Assembly: GCF_040095835.1 (NCBI RefSeq)
Contig: NZ_JBBMFT010000011.1
Coordinates: forward strand, 1-64,000
Direction: 5' to 3'
Length of the DNA: 64,000 bases
Source: Flavonifractor hominis
GTDB taxonomy: Bacteria; Bacillota; Clostridia; Oscillospirales; Oscillospiraceae
This document shows, in pieces, positions 8,373 through 16,126 of this stretch (position 1 is its first letter; every line of letters starts with the position of its first letter). The position numbers were made by a program, and so were the translations under genes. Under the pieces are notes generated by a model. The model worked only from the letters and a program-made list of their open reading frames with translations, made no database searches and had not been told where the DNA came from.

Positions 8373-9177
8373 GGGGGAACACGCTGCCCACGGCCAGCAG
8401 GGAGGCGGCCAGGTCGGCCCGGTAGTCGGGGGCGGCGGAGTCCAGACTGTTGAGGACCACGCCGTCGCTCCCCGCCCGGGCGGTGGAGTGGATGTACCGC
8501 TCCTGCCCCAGGTAGAGGGCGATGTGGCCGGGGAAATAGAGCAGGTCCCCCGGCTGGCGCTGGTCGAAGGGGATGGGGCGGGCGGCAAAGCCCTCCACCA
8601 GCCGGGCGTCCCGGTAGAGGAGCACCCCGCTGAAAAACCAGGCCATGAAGGTCAGCCCCGAGCAGTCGATCCCCGACGGGGACTTGCCCCCCCAGCGGTA
8701 CTGGGTGCCCAGGTAGGAGCAGGCCCGCTCCACCGCCCGCCGGCGCAGTTCCTCCTGGGGCAGCGCGGGGGGTACAGCGTAATATGGGACCAAAAGACTC
8801 CGTTTTGTATAGCCCTCCCGGCCGTCCGGGAGGGTGATTTTTTGCCAGCCCCCCTCCGGCTCCCTCACCGGGGCCGTAAGGGACCCCCGGGGCAGGGTGG
8901 CCAGCAGCAGGGCGTCTACCTCCGGGCGGGCCAGCACGTCGGCAAAGGCGGCCCCCACCGCCAGCTGCCGGGCCGGAACGCCGTCGGGGGCGGCCGTCAG
9001 GGCGTGGGCGGGCAGATAGCCCTCATAGCGGTAGTGGGTGCGCACCCGGAGCCAGCCGCCGGCCGCCTCCTCCAGCGGCTCCACCGGCCAGCCACACAGC
9101 ACCTCGTCCGTCCGCTCGGCATCGGCGGAGGGGGCGGCGCGCAGGGGACAAAGGGGCAGTTGTACGAGCAGATGCAT
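8335..9177 (-). CDS. SH3-domain NlpC/P60 cell-wall peptidase
   Basis: Predicted gamma-D-glutamyl-diamino-acid endopeptidase (280 aa). One or two bacterial SH3-like segments occupy the first 135 residues (GGWLRVRTHYRYEGYLPAH). An NlpC/P60 domain follows, with catalytic Cys in GIDCSGLTF and His in GHIALYLG and IHSTAR. No signal peptide is obvious, so it may act inside the cell on recycled muropeptides like YkfC. The dipeptide-recycling role is inference. Confidence 0.85.
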   Translation of the reverse strand: MHLLVQLPLCPLRAAPSADAERTDEVLCGWPVEPLEEAAGGWLRVRTHYRYEGYLPAHALTAAPDGVPARQLAVGAAFADVLARPEVDALLLATLPRGSLTAPVREPEGGWQKITLPDGREGYTKRSLLVPYYAVPPALPQEELRRRAVERACSYLGTQYRWGGKSPSGIDCSGLTFMAWFFSGVLLYRDARLVEGFAARPIPFDQRQPGDLLYFPGHIALYLGQERYIHSTARAGSDGVVLNSLDSAAPDYRADLAASLLAVGSVFPLTSPAEPSAPGR

Positions 9178-9271
9178 GGAAATCCCTCATTTCTCACAGG
9201 CGGTGATGAATCGGTCCGGTTTATGGGACTTGGTTTGTGCTAGACTGGGAGGCGAAAAGGAGGGGAGCGCC

Positions 9272-10207
9272 ATGGCCAAACGGGCCAATCAGAAGGAAAA
9301 GCTGCTGCTGCTGTGGCGGCTGCTGTGGGAGCGCACCGACGAGAGCCACCCCATGCGCCTGCAGGAGCTCATCGACGCTCTGGCCGGGGCGGGCATCCGG
9401 GCCGAGCGCAAGAGCATCTACACCGACATCCAGGCCCTGCGGGCGGCGGGGGTGGACGTGCGCAGCCGGAAGGGGCGGCAGGCGGGGTGGTACCTGGGCA
9501 AGCGGCCCCTGGACCTGGGGCAGCTCAAGCTGCTGACCGACGCGGTGCAGCTGTGCCCCCTGGTGCCCGCCGGGCGGGCCGAGGAGCTCTCCGCCGCTCT
9601 GTCCGCCCTGGCCAGCACCCACCAGGCCGGACAGCTGCGCCAGCGGCGGGTCCGGGTGGACCGGCGGGCGGCGGAGCTGGACAAAGGGCTGTGTTCCAAC
9701 GTGGATAAACTCCATACGGCGATCACAAATCGAAAAATCGTCCTGTTTCAATACCCGGAGTATAGGGAAAAAGCCAATGAAGCGGTTTCCGCGCGCTGTC
9801 TGGTGGACCCGGCGGAGCTGCTGTGGACCCAGGGGCACTATACCCTGGCGGGGGTGGACCAGCACACCGGACAGGCCGGACGCTACCGGGTGGACCGGAT
9901 GGAGGGGCTGGTGGTCACCGCGCTGACGGGGGCGGGTCCGGACCGGACAGTATATGCGCCCGCCCCGGAGGAGATCACCCTGCGCTGCCGGGCGGAGCTG
10001 GCCGGGGCGGTGCGGGACCGCTTCGGGCCGGAGGTATCCTTCCGCCCCGGGGAGGAGGGGTGGTGCACCGCCGCGGTGTCCACGGCGGTGGACCCGGCCT
10101 TTCTGGGGTGGCTGTTCGCCCTGGGGGAGGGAGCCTACATCGCCGGGCCCGACTGGGCGGCCCGGCGGATGCGGGAGCAGCTGGCCGCCGCCGCCGCCCG
10201 GTACTGA
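9272..10207 (+). CDS. WYL-domain transcriptional regulator
   Basis: DeoR-like winged-helix N-terminus (ERKSIYTDIQALRAAGVDV) followed by a WYL effector domain, giving a 311-aa protein with the usual architecture. Positively charged WYL domains often bind nucleotides or nucleic acids, but the ligand here is unknown. The start was set at 9272 because AAAGGAGGGGAGCGCC precedes this ATG. It stands alone, divergent from the NlpC gene. Confidence 0.88.
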   Translation: MAKRANQKEKLLLLWRLLWERTDESHPMRLQELIDALAGAGIRAERKSIYTDIQALRAAGVDVRSRKGRQAGWYLGKRPLDLGQLKLLTDAVQLCPLVPAGRAEELSAALSALASTHQAGQLRQRRVRVDRRAAELDKGLCSNVDKLHTAITNRKIVLFQYPEYREKANEAVSARCLVDPAELLWTQGHYTLAGVDQHTGQAGRYRVDRMEGLVVTALTGAGPDRTVYAPAPEEITLRCRAELAGAVRDRFGPEVSFRPGEEGWCTAAVSTAVDPAFLGWLFALGEGAYIAGPDWAARRMREQLAAAAARY

Positions 10208-10213
10208 AACGCG

Positions 10214-10246
10214 ACGGCCGGCCCGGGCACTGCCCGGGCCGGCCGT
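10214..10246. terminator. Bidirectional terminator
   Basis: A 16-bp perfect GC-rich stem lies between the converging WYL and ArsC-like genes; its flanks are only short A/T stretches. Confidence 0.6.
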
Positions 10247-10250
10247 TTGG

Positions 10251-10583
10251 TCACGTCCAGCTCTGCCAGATCTCGGGGCAGTAGCCCACGGTGGCCTGCC
10301 GCCCGTTGCGGACGATGGGGGTGCGCAGCAGCCGGGGGTCCTCCAGCAGCTTGTCCAGCTTGTCGGCGTCGTAGGCCAGGTAGTTGAGCAGGGCCGCGTC
10401 GGGGTGCTTGGGGTCGATGAGGGCCGCCAGGCCCACGGCGTTCACCACGCTCTTGAGCTCCCCGGGGCTGATGCCGTATTTCACCAGGTCCACCGACTGG
10501 AATTTGATCCGCCGCTCCTTGAAGTACCGCTCGGCCTTCTTGGTGTCAAAACACTTGCTCTTGCCAAAGATCTGAATGTTCAT
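10251..10583 (-). CDS. ArsC/Spx-family thioredoxin-fold protein
   Basis: A 110-aa member of the arsenate-reductase-like (ArsC/Spx/YffB) family. It has a single Cys in FGKSKCFDTKKAERY and the family Arg-Thr-Pro turn (LLRTPIVRNG). It lacks the CxxC of Spx, so it is either a YffB-like reductase or a non-redox variant. It is 3 bases downstream of the DUF1653 gene and probably co-transcribed with it. Confidence 0.85.
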   Translation of the reverse strand: MNIQIFGKSKCFDTKKAERYFKERRIKFQSVDLVKYGISPGELKSVVNAVGLAALIDPKHPDAALLNYLAYDADKLDKLLEDPRLLRTPIVRNGRQATVGYCPEIWQSWT

Positions 10584-10586
10584 CCT

Positions 10587-10808
10587 TCACTCTCCCACGT
10601 AGACGAAGCGGGGGCCGGAATAGCCCTCCCGCTCCACATGCTCGCCCCACATGTCCGCCGGGCGGACCCAGAGGCCCCGCTCGCCGTAGAGCGCCTGATA
10701 GACCACCATGGGCTCCCCGGTCTCCGAGTGGCGGGCCAGAGCCAGCACCCGGTATTCGTTGCCCTTGAAGTGGCGGTAACGGCCGGGCCGCACAGGATAC
10801 GTGTCCAT
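10587..10808 (-). CDS. DUF1653 small protein
   Basis: A 73-aa protein matching the DUF1653 pattern: an early GRYRHFKGNEY block, a central VVYQALYG and a WVRP turn near the end. Its function is unknown. It is the first gene of a two-gene unit with the ArsC-like protein. Confidence 0.8.
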   Translation of the reverse strand: MDTYPVRPGRYRHFKGNEYRVLALARHSETGEPMVVYQALYGERGLWVRPADMWGEHVEREGYSGPRFVYVGE

Positions 10809-10867
10809 GGAACACCGCCTTTCTCATTGCGTGTTCCCATTGTACCACGGCGCGGGAGAGAAAAAAA

Positions 10868-10898
10868 GGTATACTTTTTTTCGCAGGCGTGGTATACT
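10868..10898 (+). promoter_or_regulatory. Probable promoter region of the RNase J gene
   Basis: Two TATACT boxes (10870 and 10893) lie in an otherwise unoccupied 303-base intergenic region shared with the divergent DUF1653 gene. Neither has a convincing -35 box. The leader to the RNase J start is about 210 bases, with no recognised riboswitch. Confidence 0.35.
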
Positions 10899-11111
10899 AA
10901 GACTATCATTTTGGCTTTATGCGCGGCTACGCGCTTTGAATAAGGCAGGACACAGCAGACGGATTGGGACGGTGGTATTCTCCTTTTTCCCGGCGAGGCA
11001 GGGCCGGGACGAGCGGGAACTTCCACCGCCTTTGCATGAACGCCATTTCCCGACGCCCGTTGTCCTTATAAGACACAGATCGAGACAACAAAGGAGTGTT
11101 TCAAGACTTTT

Positions 11112-12770
11112 ATGGCTGAAAAACTGAAGATTATTTCCCTTGGCGGCCTCAACGAGATCGGCAAGAACCTGACCGTGTACGAGTACGGCGGGGATATGAT
11201 CCTGGTGGACGTGGGCATGGGGTTCCCCGATGGCGATATGTACGGCATCGACGTGGTCATCCCCGACTTTACCTACCTCATCAAGAACAAGGATCGCATC
11301 CGGGGCATCTTCCTCACCCACGGGCATGAGGACCACATCGGCTCCATCCCCTACCTTCTGCGGGATGTGAACGCGCCCATCTACGCCACCCGGATGACGG
11401 CGGGACTGGTGAAGCTGAAGCTGGAGGAGCACCGTCTGGTCAGCAAGACCAAGCTCATCACCTGCGAATCGGGCGAGGTGGTGAAGGCGGGCAAGTTCAG
11501 CGTGGAGTTCATCCACGTCAACCACTCCATCGCCGACGCCTGCGGCTTTGCCATCAAGTGCGCCGTGGGCACCGTGATCCACACCGGCGACTTCAAGATC
11601 GACCCCACCCCCATCCAGGGCGGGATGATGGATCTGGGCCGGCTGGGGCAGCTGGGCAAGGAGGGCGTGCTGGCCCTGCTGGCCGACTCCACCAACGTGG
11701 AGCGCCCCGGCTTCACCAAGAGCGAGCGCAGCGTGGGCGACTCCTTTGACGCGCTCTTCCGGGGCTGCCAGCAGCGGATCATCGTCACCACCTTCGCCTC
11801 CAACGTGGACCGCATCCAGCAGATCATCGACGTGGCGGCCCGGTACGGGCGCAAGGTGGCGGTCACCGGCCGTTCCATGGAGAACGCCATGAAGGTCTCC
11901 ACCGAGCTGGGGTATATGCATATCCCCGACGGCGTGCTGGTGGATCTGGCCCACATCAAGGGCCTGCCCAAGCACAAGGTCTGCATCATCACCACCGGCA
12001 GCCAGGGGGAGACCATGTCCGCCCTCACCCGTATGGCCTTCAACACCCACCGCCAGGTGGAGATCCAGGCCGGCGACCGGGTCATCATCTCGGCCTCCGC
12101 CATCCCGGGCAACGAGCATTCCATCGGCAGCGTCATCAACGAGCTCTACCGCAAGGACGCCGAGGTGGTCAACGAGCGCCTGGGCGCCCTGCATGTGTCG
12201 GGCCACGCCTGCCAGGAGGAGCTGAAGATCATCCACGCCCTGGTCAAGCCCAAGTTCTTCATCCCCGTCCACGGCGAGCAGCGGATGCTCAAGACCCATG
12301 CCAAGCTGGCCCAGCAGATGGGCATGCCTCCCAAGAACATCATCATCAGCGACATCGGCAAGGTCATCGAGCTGACGGCCAACTCCGCCCGCATCAACGG
12401 CACCGTGCCCGCCGGGCGGGTGTTCGTGGACGGCTACGGCGTGGGCGACGTGGGCAGCGTGGTGCTGCGGGACCGCAAGCACCTGGCCGAGGACGGCATG
12501 ATCGTGGTGGTGGCCTCCATGTCCGGGGAGGACGGCTCCCTGGTCTCCGGGCCGGACATCATCACCCGCGGCTTCGTCTACGTCAAGGAGTCCGAGGAGC
12601 TCATGGAGGAGCTGCGCCGGGTGGCGGTCAACGCCCTGGAAAAGTGCCAGGGGGAGAGCCTGGGCGACTGGGCGGCCATCAAATCCGAGATCAAAAACGC
12701 CATGTCCAATTTCCTCTACAAAAAGACCAAGCGCAACCCCATGATCCTGCCTGTCATCATGGAGGTATAA
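11112..12770 (+). CDS. rnj: Ribonuclease J
   Basis: Metallo-beta-lactamase/beta-CASP ribonuclease (552 aa, the normal family length). The zinc site HGHEDHIG lies near residue 75, the CASP motifs include TTGSQGE, and a C-terminal domain completes it. RNase J performs 5'-3' exonuclease and endonuclease RNA decay in Firmicutes lacking RNase E. The long leader may allow autoregulation, as known for some rnj genes. The ATG sits 12 bases after AAAGGAGTG, a slightly wide spacing. Confidence 0.95.
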   Translation: MAEKLKIISLGGLNEIGKNLTVYEYGGDMILVDVGMGFPDGDMYGIDVVIPDFTYLIKNKDRIRGIFLTHGHEDHIGSIPYLLRDVNAPIYATRMTAGLVKLKLEEHRLVSKTKLITCESGEVVKAGKFSVEFIHVNHSIADACGFAIKCAVGTVIHTGDFKIDPTPIQGGMMDLGRLGQLGKEGVLALLADSTNVERPGFTKSERSVGDSFDALFRGCQQRIIVTTFASNVDRIQQIIDVAARYGRKVAVTGRSMENAMKVSTELGYMHIPDGVLVDLAHIKGLPKHKVCIITTGSQGETMSALTRMAFNTHRQVEIQAGDRVIISASAIPGNEHSIGSVINELYRKDAEVVNERLGALHVSGHACQEELKIIHALVKPKFFIPVHGEQRMLKTHAKLAQQMGMPPKNIIISDIGKVIELTANSARINGTVPAGRVFVDGYGVGDVGSVVLRDRKHLAEDGMIVVVASMSGEDGSLVSGPDIITRGFVYVKESEELMEELRRVAVNALEKCQGESLGDWAAIKSEIKNAMSNFLYKKTKRNPMILPVIMEV

Positions 12771-12776
12771 GCAGAC

Positions 12777-12823
12777 AAAATCAGCCCCACAGCCGCGCAT
12801 TGCGCGGCTGTGGGGCTGATTGT
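12777..12823. terminator. Bidirectional terminator
   Basis: A 19-bp perfect stem (TCAGCCCCACAGCCGCGCA arm) flanked by A and T stretches serves RNase J and the convergent surface protein. Confidence 0.8.
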
Positions 12824-13422
12824 CATGTGGGGGACGGCGATACGTCAAAGGGGAGGGCACAGGTGTAGCATACCCCGTCGATGTACAGGATCAGCCGGCA
12901 CTCGTAGCGCCCCGCCGGGATGGGCGGCGCGGACAGGTCCACCCGGAAGGTGCCGTAAGTCCCGCTGGGGTAGTCGTACCGGGCCATGGCATCCAGCTCC
13001 GCGGGGACCTCCACGGCGCTCCCGTCGTCGGAGGTGCTCCACACCGTGTCGTAGGACGCCGCGCCGCAGTACAGGATCTGGTCCGGGTCATCCAGGGGGG
13101 AGACCTCCACGGACTGGGAAAAGGAAGCGGCCGCCTCATGCGTCCCCTGCAGCTTCCAGGTCCCGGTCAGGGCGTAGACGCCGGAGGATGGATCGGGTTG
13201 CTCCAGGGCGGCGGCCGTGAGCGTATAGCCGCCGGCCGGCTCCTCCGTGCCGCCGGTCTGGGGCGGACTGGGCGCGGGGGATGCGGTTTGGGCGGCGGAG
13301 GGGGAAACGGCATCCAGCAGACCGGGCAGATCCATCCCGGTGGCAAAGGCGACGATACCCACTACCGCCGACAGCAGCGACAGGACCACCACAACGATGT
13401 TTTTGCTCAGCTTATCCCCCAT
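12823..13422 (-). CDS. Membrane-anchored extracellular protein, unknown
   Basis: I do not recognise this family. A short cytoplasmic tip and one transmembrane helix (about residues 8-30) are followed by a Ser/Pro/Ala linker and an extracellular domain of about 130 residues rich in beta-prone sequence (YALTGTWKLQGT, RYECRLILYIDG). The architecture resembles the neighbouring Ig-like protein. The start follows AAAGGAGGGCGGCCCC. A role at the cell surface is inference. Confidence 0.65.
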   Translation of the reverse strand: MGDKLSKNIVVVVLSLLSAVVGIVAFATGMDLPGLLDAVSPSAAQTASPAPSPPQTGGTEEPAGGYTLTAAALEQPDPSSGVYALTGTWKLQGTHEAAASFSQSVEVSPLDDPDQILYCGAASYDTVWSTSDDGSAVEVPAELDAMARYDYPSGTYGTFRVDLSAPPIPAGRYECRLILYIDGVCYTCALPFDVSPSPT

Positions 13423-13459
13423 GGGGCCGCCCTCCTTTCCTCATCCGGGAAAAATACAG

Positions 13460-13487
13460 CAGGCGGACAGCCGCTGCTGTCCGCCTG
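13460..13487 (-). terminator. Terminator of the Ig-like protein gene
   Basis: A perfect 12-bp stem (CAGGCGGACAGC arm, 4-base loop) is followed on the minus strand by TATTTTT. Confidence 0.75.
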
Positions 13488-13529
13488 CATGCCCGGCCAT
13501 CCGCCGGGACGGCCGTTTTGTATTTCGGT

Positions 13530-14474
13530 TCAGTTGCAGCGCACGATGCACTTGAGGGTCTGCCCGTCCACCGTGCACGTCAGGGTGGTCTGGCCCTTGC
13601 CCACGTACTTGACGGTGCCGTCCCCCGACACGGTGGCCACGGCGGTGTTGCCGATGCTCCAGGTGGGGGTGGAGGAGGTGCCGCTCACCTTCACCTGGTA
13701 GGACTGGCCGGAGCTGAGGGTGAAGTCGCTCCGGGACAGGGACAGGGAGGAGGAGCCGGACGAGCCCGAAGAGGAGGAGGACGAGGTGACCGAGTTGTAC
13801 ACCAGACAGGTCTGGCTCACCCCGCCGGGCATGGTGGCCGTGATGGTGGCGCTGCCCTTCTTGGTGCCGTGGCTCACCGTGCCGTTTTCATCCACCGCGG
13901 CCACGTCGGGGTCGCTGCTGCTCCAGCTGATGGTGCCGGTGGAGCCGGCGGGCACGAAGGTGACCGACAGGGTGATGGGATCGGGCCAGCGGTCGCTGAA
14001 GGAGAACTCGGTCTTGTCCAGGGTGAAGCTGGTGGCCGTCTGGTCGGCAGGGATGGTGTCCTCCGGCATCTCGGTATCCGCAGGGGCGGTCTCATCCGTG
14101 GGCGCATCCGACTCGGGGACGGGGGAGACGCTCTCCACCGGGGCCGGCGAATCGCTGGGGAGGGTGACGTTCCCCCGGGAGACCAGGGGCTTGATGATGG
14201 AGATGACGATGATCACCGCCGCCACGATGAGGGCCAGGGAGATGATGATGCCGATGATCTTCAGCGGAGAGGGGGGCGCGCCGTAGCCGCCCCCGCGGGT
14301 GTTGGTCACCAGGCGCTTGCCGCCCCGGGCGGGGGCGTCCTCATCGTAGTCGTCCGCCTCGGGGTCCATTTCGTCACAGAACGGGCAGTGTTTATAAGTA
14401 GAGGAATAGTCCTCGCCGCAATATTCACAGTGGATCATCTCGGGCAGATTGCCTCTGCTGCGCTTAGATGCCAT
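13530..14474 (-). CDS. Zinc-ribbon membrane protein with extracellular Ig-like (Big2) domains
   Basis: 314 aa. A cytoplasmic zinc ribbon (CEYCG then CPFCDE, about residues 16-36) is followed by one transmembrane helix (about 70-95), an acidic Pro/Ser linker and two bacterial Ig-like domains (about 150-235 and 245-314). The second ends GQTTLTCTVDGQTLKC. A Ser-rich stretch separates the two domains. Zinc-ribbon plus surface-domain proteins of this kind are common in Clostridia, but their function is not established. Confidence 0.75.
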   Translation of the reverse strand: MASKRSRGNLPEMIHCEYCGEDYSSTYKHCPFCDEMDPEADDYDEDAPARGGKRLVTNTRGGGYGAPPSPLKIIGIIISLALIVAAVIIVISIIKPLVSRGNVTLPSDSPAPVESVSPVPESDAPTDETAPADTEMPEDTIPADQTATSFTLDKTEFSFSDRWPDPITLSVTFVPAGSTGTISWSSSDPDVAAVDENGTVSHGTKKGSATITATMPGGVSQTCLVYNSVTSSSSSSGSSGSSSLSLSRSDFTLSSGQSYQVKVSGTSSTPTWSIGNTAVATVSGDGTVKYVGKGQTTLTCTVDGQTLKCIVRCN

Positions 14475-14648
14475 ACCAAATCTCCTTCCGGTCGACAGAT
14501 TACTTTCATTTTACACGCTGTCCGCGCCTTCGTCAACGGCGGGGCGGAAAATGTAAAGGTTTTTTAATATTTATGTCAACCAAAAGCCGCCTTGCGCCGG
14601 GGCCAAGGTTCGGATATAATAACAAAAAGAGAAACGAGGTGTTGTGAC

Positions 14649-16061
14649 TTGAAGGGATCGCTCAGCGCCGCCGAGGTGCACCGGCAGTACAGCGAGGGGG
14701 TGGCCGCCTTCCGGGGGCAGATCGCCGACGCCGCGCTGCGGGAACGCTTCACCCGGGAGGCCGATGTGTTTTTCCGGGCCTGCGCCCTGGGGGTGTGGCA
14801 GCGGGACGGGGCCAGCCTGACCCCGCGGCACGTGGAATATTATAACGCCATCTACACCCGGGGCAACCCGGCCCCCTCCATCCTGTTCTGGGAGCTGTCC
14901 ACCGCCGTAAGCGGCTACCCGGGCTTCCGGGCCCCCGACTTTTTCCCCCGCATGCGGGCCTGCGACAAGGTGGCGGGGAGCCATCTGGCCCGGCGGTTCA
15001 CCGATCTGACGGTGCTGATGCTGCTGCTCTTCGCGGCGGTGGACGACGTGGTGAGCGAGGCCGAGGCCGGCTTTGTCAACGCCTGCGCCGACGCGCTGGG
15101 GACCCTGTGCGACCGGGACGGCCTGGCGGAGGAGAAGCCGCCGCTGGACGTGGGGCAGTTCGTCACCCGCCGGCCCGCCCCCGACCCCGCCCCGGCCGAG
15201 ACGCCCGCCCCGCCCGCCGGCGAGGCACAGGAGGAGGCCCCCGCCCCCAGCCTGGAGGAGCTGATGGCCGAGCTGGACGGGCTGTGCGGGCTGGAGCAGG
15301 TGAAGGCCGACGTCAAGAGCCTCATCAACCTGGTGAAGGTGCGCAGGCTGCGGCAGGAGCACGGCCTGCCGGTGCCCCCCATGAGCCTGCACCTGGTCTT
15401 TCTGGGCAATCCGGGCACGGGCAAGACCACGGTGGCCCGGCTGCTGGCCGGGATCTACCGGGCCATCGGCGTGCTCTCCAAGGGGCAGCTGGTGGAGGTG
15501 GACCGGTCCGGCCTGGTGGCCGGCTTTGTGGGGCAGACCGCCCTCAAGACCGGGGAGGTGCTCCAGAAGGCGCTGGGCGGGGTGCTCTTCATCGACGAGG
15601 CCTACGCCCTGGCCAACCCCGACGCCCCCAACGACTTCGGCCGGGAGGCCATCGAGACCCTGCTCAAGGGCATGGAGGACCACCGGGACGACCTGATCGT
15701 CATCGTGGCCGGATACACCGAGCTGATGGAGCGCTTCCTCCACGCCAACCCGGGGCTGGAGAGCCGGTTCAACAAGTACTTCCACTTTGACGACTACAAC
15801 GGCGCCCAGCTCATGGAGATCTTCCAGGCCATGTGCCGCAAAAACGGCTACACCCTGGACCCGGCCGGGGAGGCGTGCGCCCGGGCCCAGTTCCAGGCCC
15901 TCTACGACCAGCGGGACGAGAACTTCGGCAACGCCCGGGACGTGCGCAACCGGTTCGAGCGGGCGGTGGCCCGGCAGGCCGACCGGCTGGCCGCCCTGGA
16001 GGCCCCCGGCAAGGAGGAGCTGATGGCCCTCACCGAGGCGGACCTGAAGGAAGAGGCGTGA
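14649..16061 (+). CDS. CbbX/SpoVK-like AAA+ ATPase
   Basis: 470 aa with an N-terminal all-helical region resembling a TerB-like domain (about 1-160), an Ala/Pro linker, then a CbbX/SpoVK-type AAA+ domain. Walker A GNPGTGKTT lies near 253, a FIDEAYAL Walker B and an arginine-finger region (GLESRFNKYF) follow. Family members remodel protein partners, such as Rubisco activase CbbX and sporulation SpoVK; the target here is unknown. The TTG start at 14649 was chosen because GAGGTG lies 7 bases upstream. Confidence 0.85.
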   Translation: MKGSLSAAEVHRQYSEGVAAFRGQIADAALRERFTREADVFFRACALGVWQRDGASLTPRHVEYYNAIYTRGNPAPSILFWELSTAVSGYPGFRAPDFFPRMRACDKVAGSHLARRFTDLTVLMLLLFAAVDDVVSEAEAGFVNACADALGTLCDRDGLAEEKPPLDVGQFVTRRPAPDPAPAETPAPPAGEAQEEAPAPSLEELMAELDGLCGLEQVKADVKSLINLVKVRRLRQEHGLPVPPMSLHLVFLGNPGTGKTTVARLLAGIYRAIGVLSKGQLVEVDRSGLVAGFVGQTALKTGEVLQKALGGVLFIDEAYALANPDAPNDFGREAIETLLKGMEDHRDDLIVIVAGYTELMERFLHANPGLESRFNKYFHFDDYNGAQLMEIFQAMCRKNGYTLDPAGEACARAQFQALYDQRDENFGNARDVRNRFERAVARQADRLAALEAPGKEELMALTEADLKEEA

Positions 16062-16072
16062 CTGGAGAACAA

Positions 16073-16106
16073 AAAACAGCGCATGGCGTTTGCCATGCGC
16101 TGTTTT
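16073..16106. terminator. Bidirectional terminator
   Basis: A 15-bp perfect stem (AAAACAGCGCATGGC arm) has A and T tails on either side between convergent genes. Confidence 0.85.
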
Positions 16107-16126
16107 CTTTGTGGAAAAAGCCGCGG

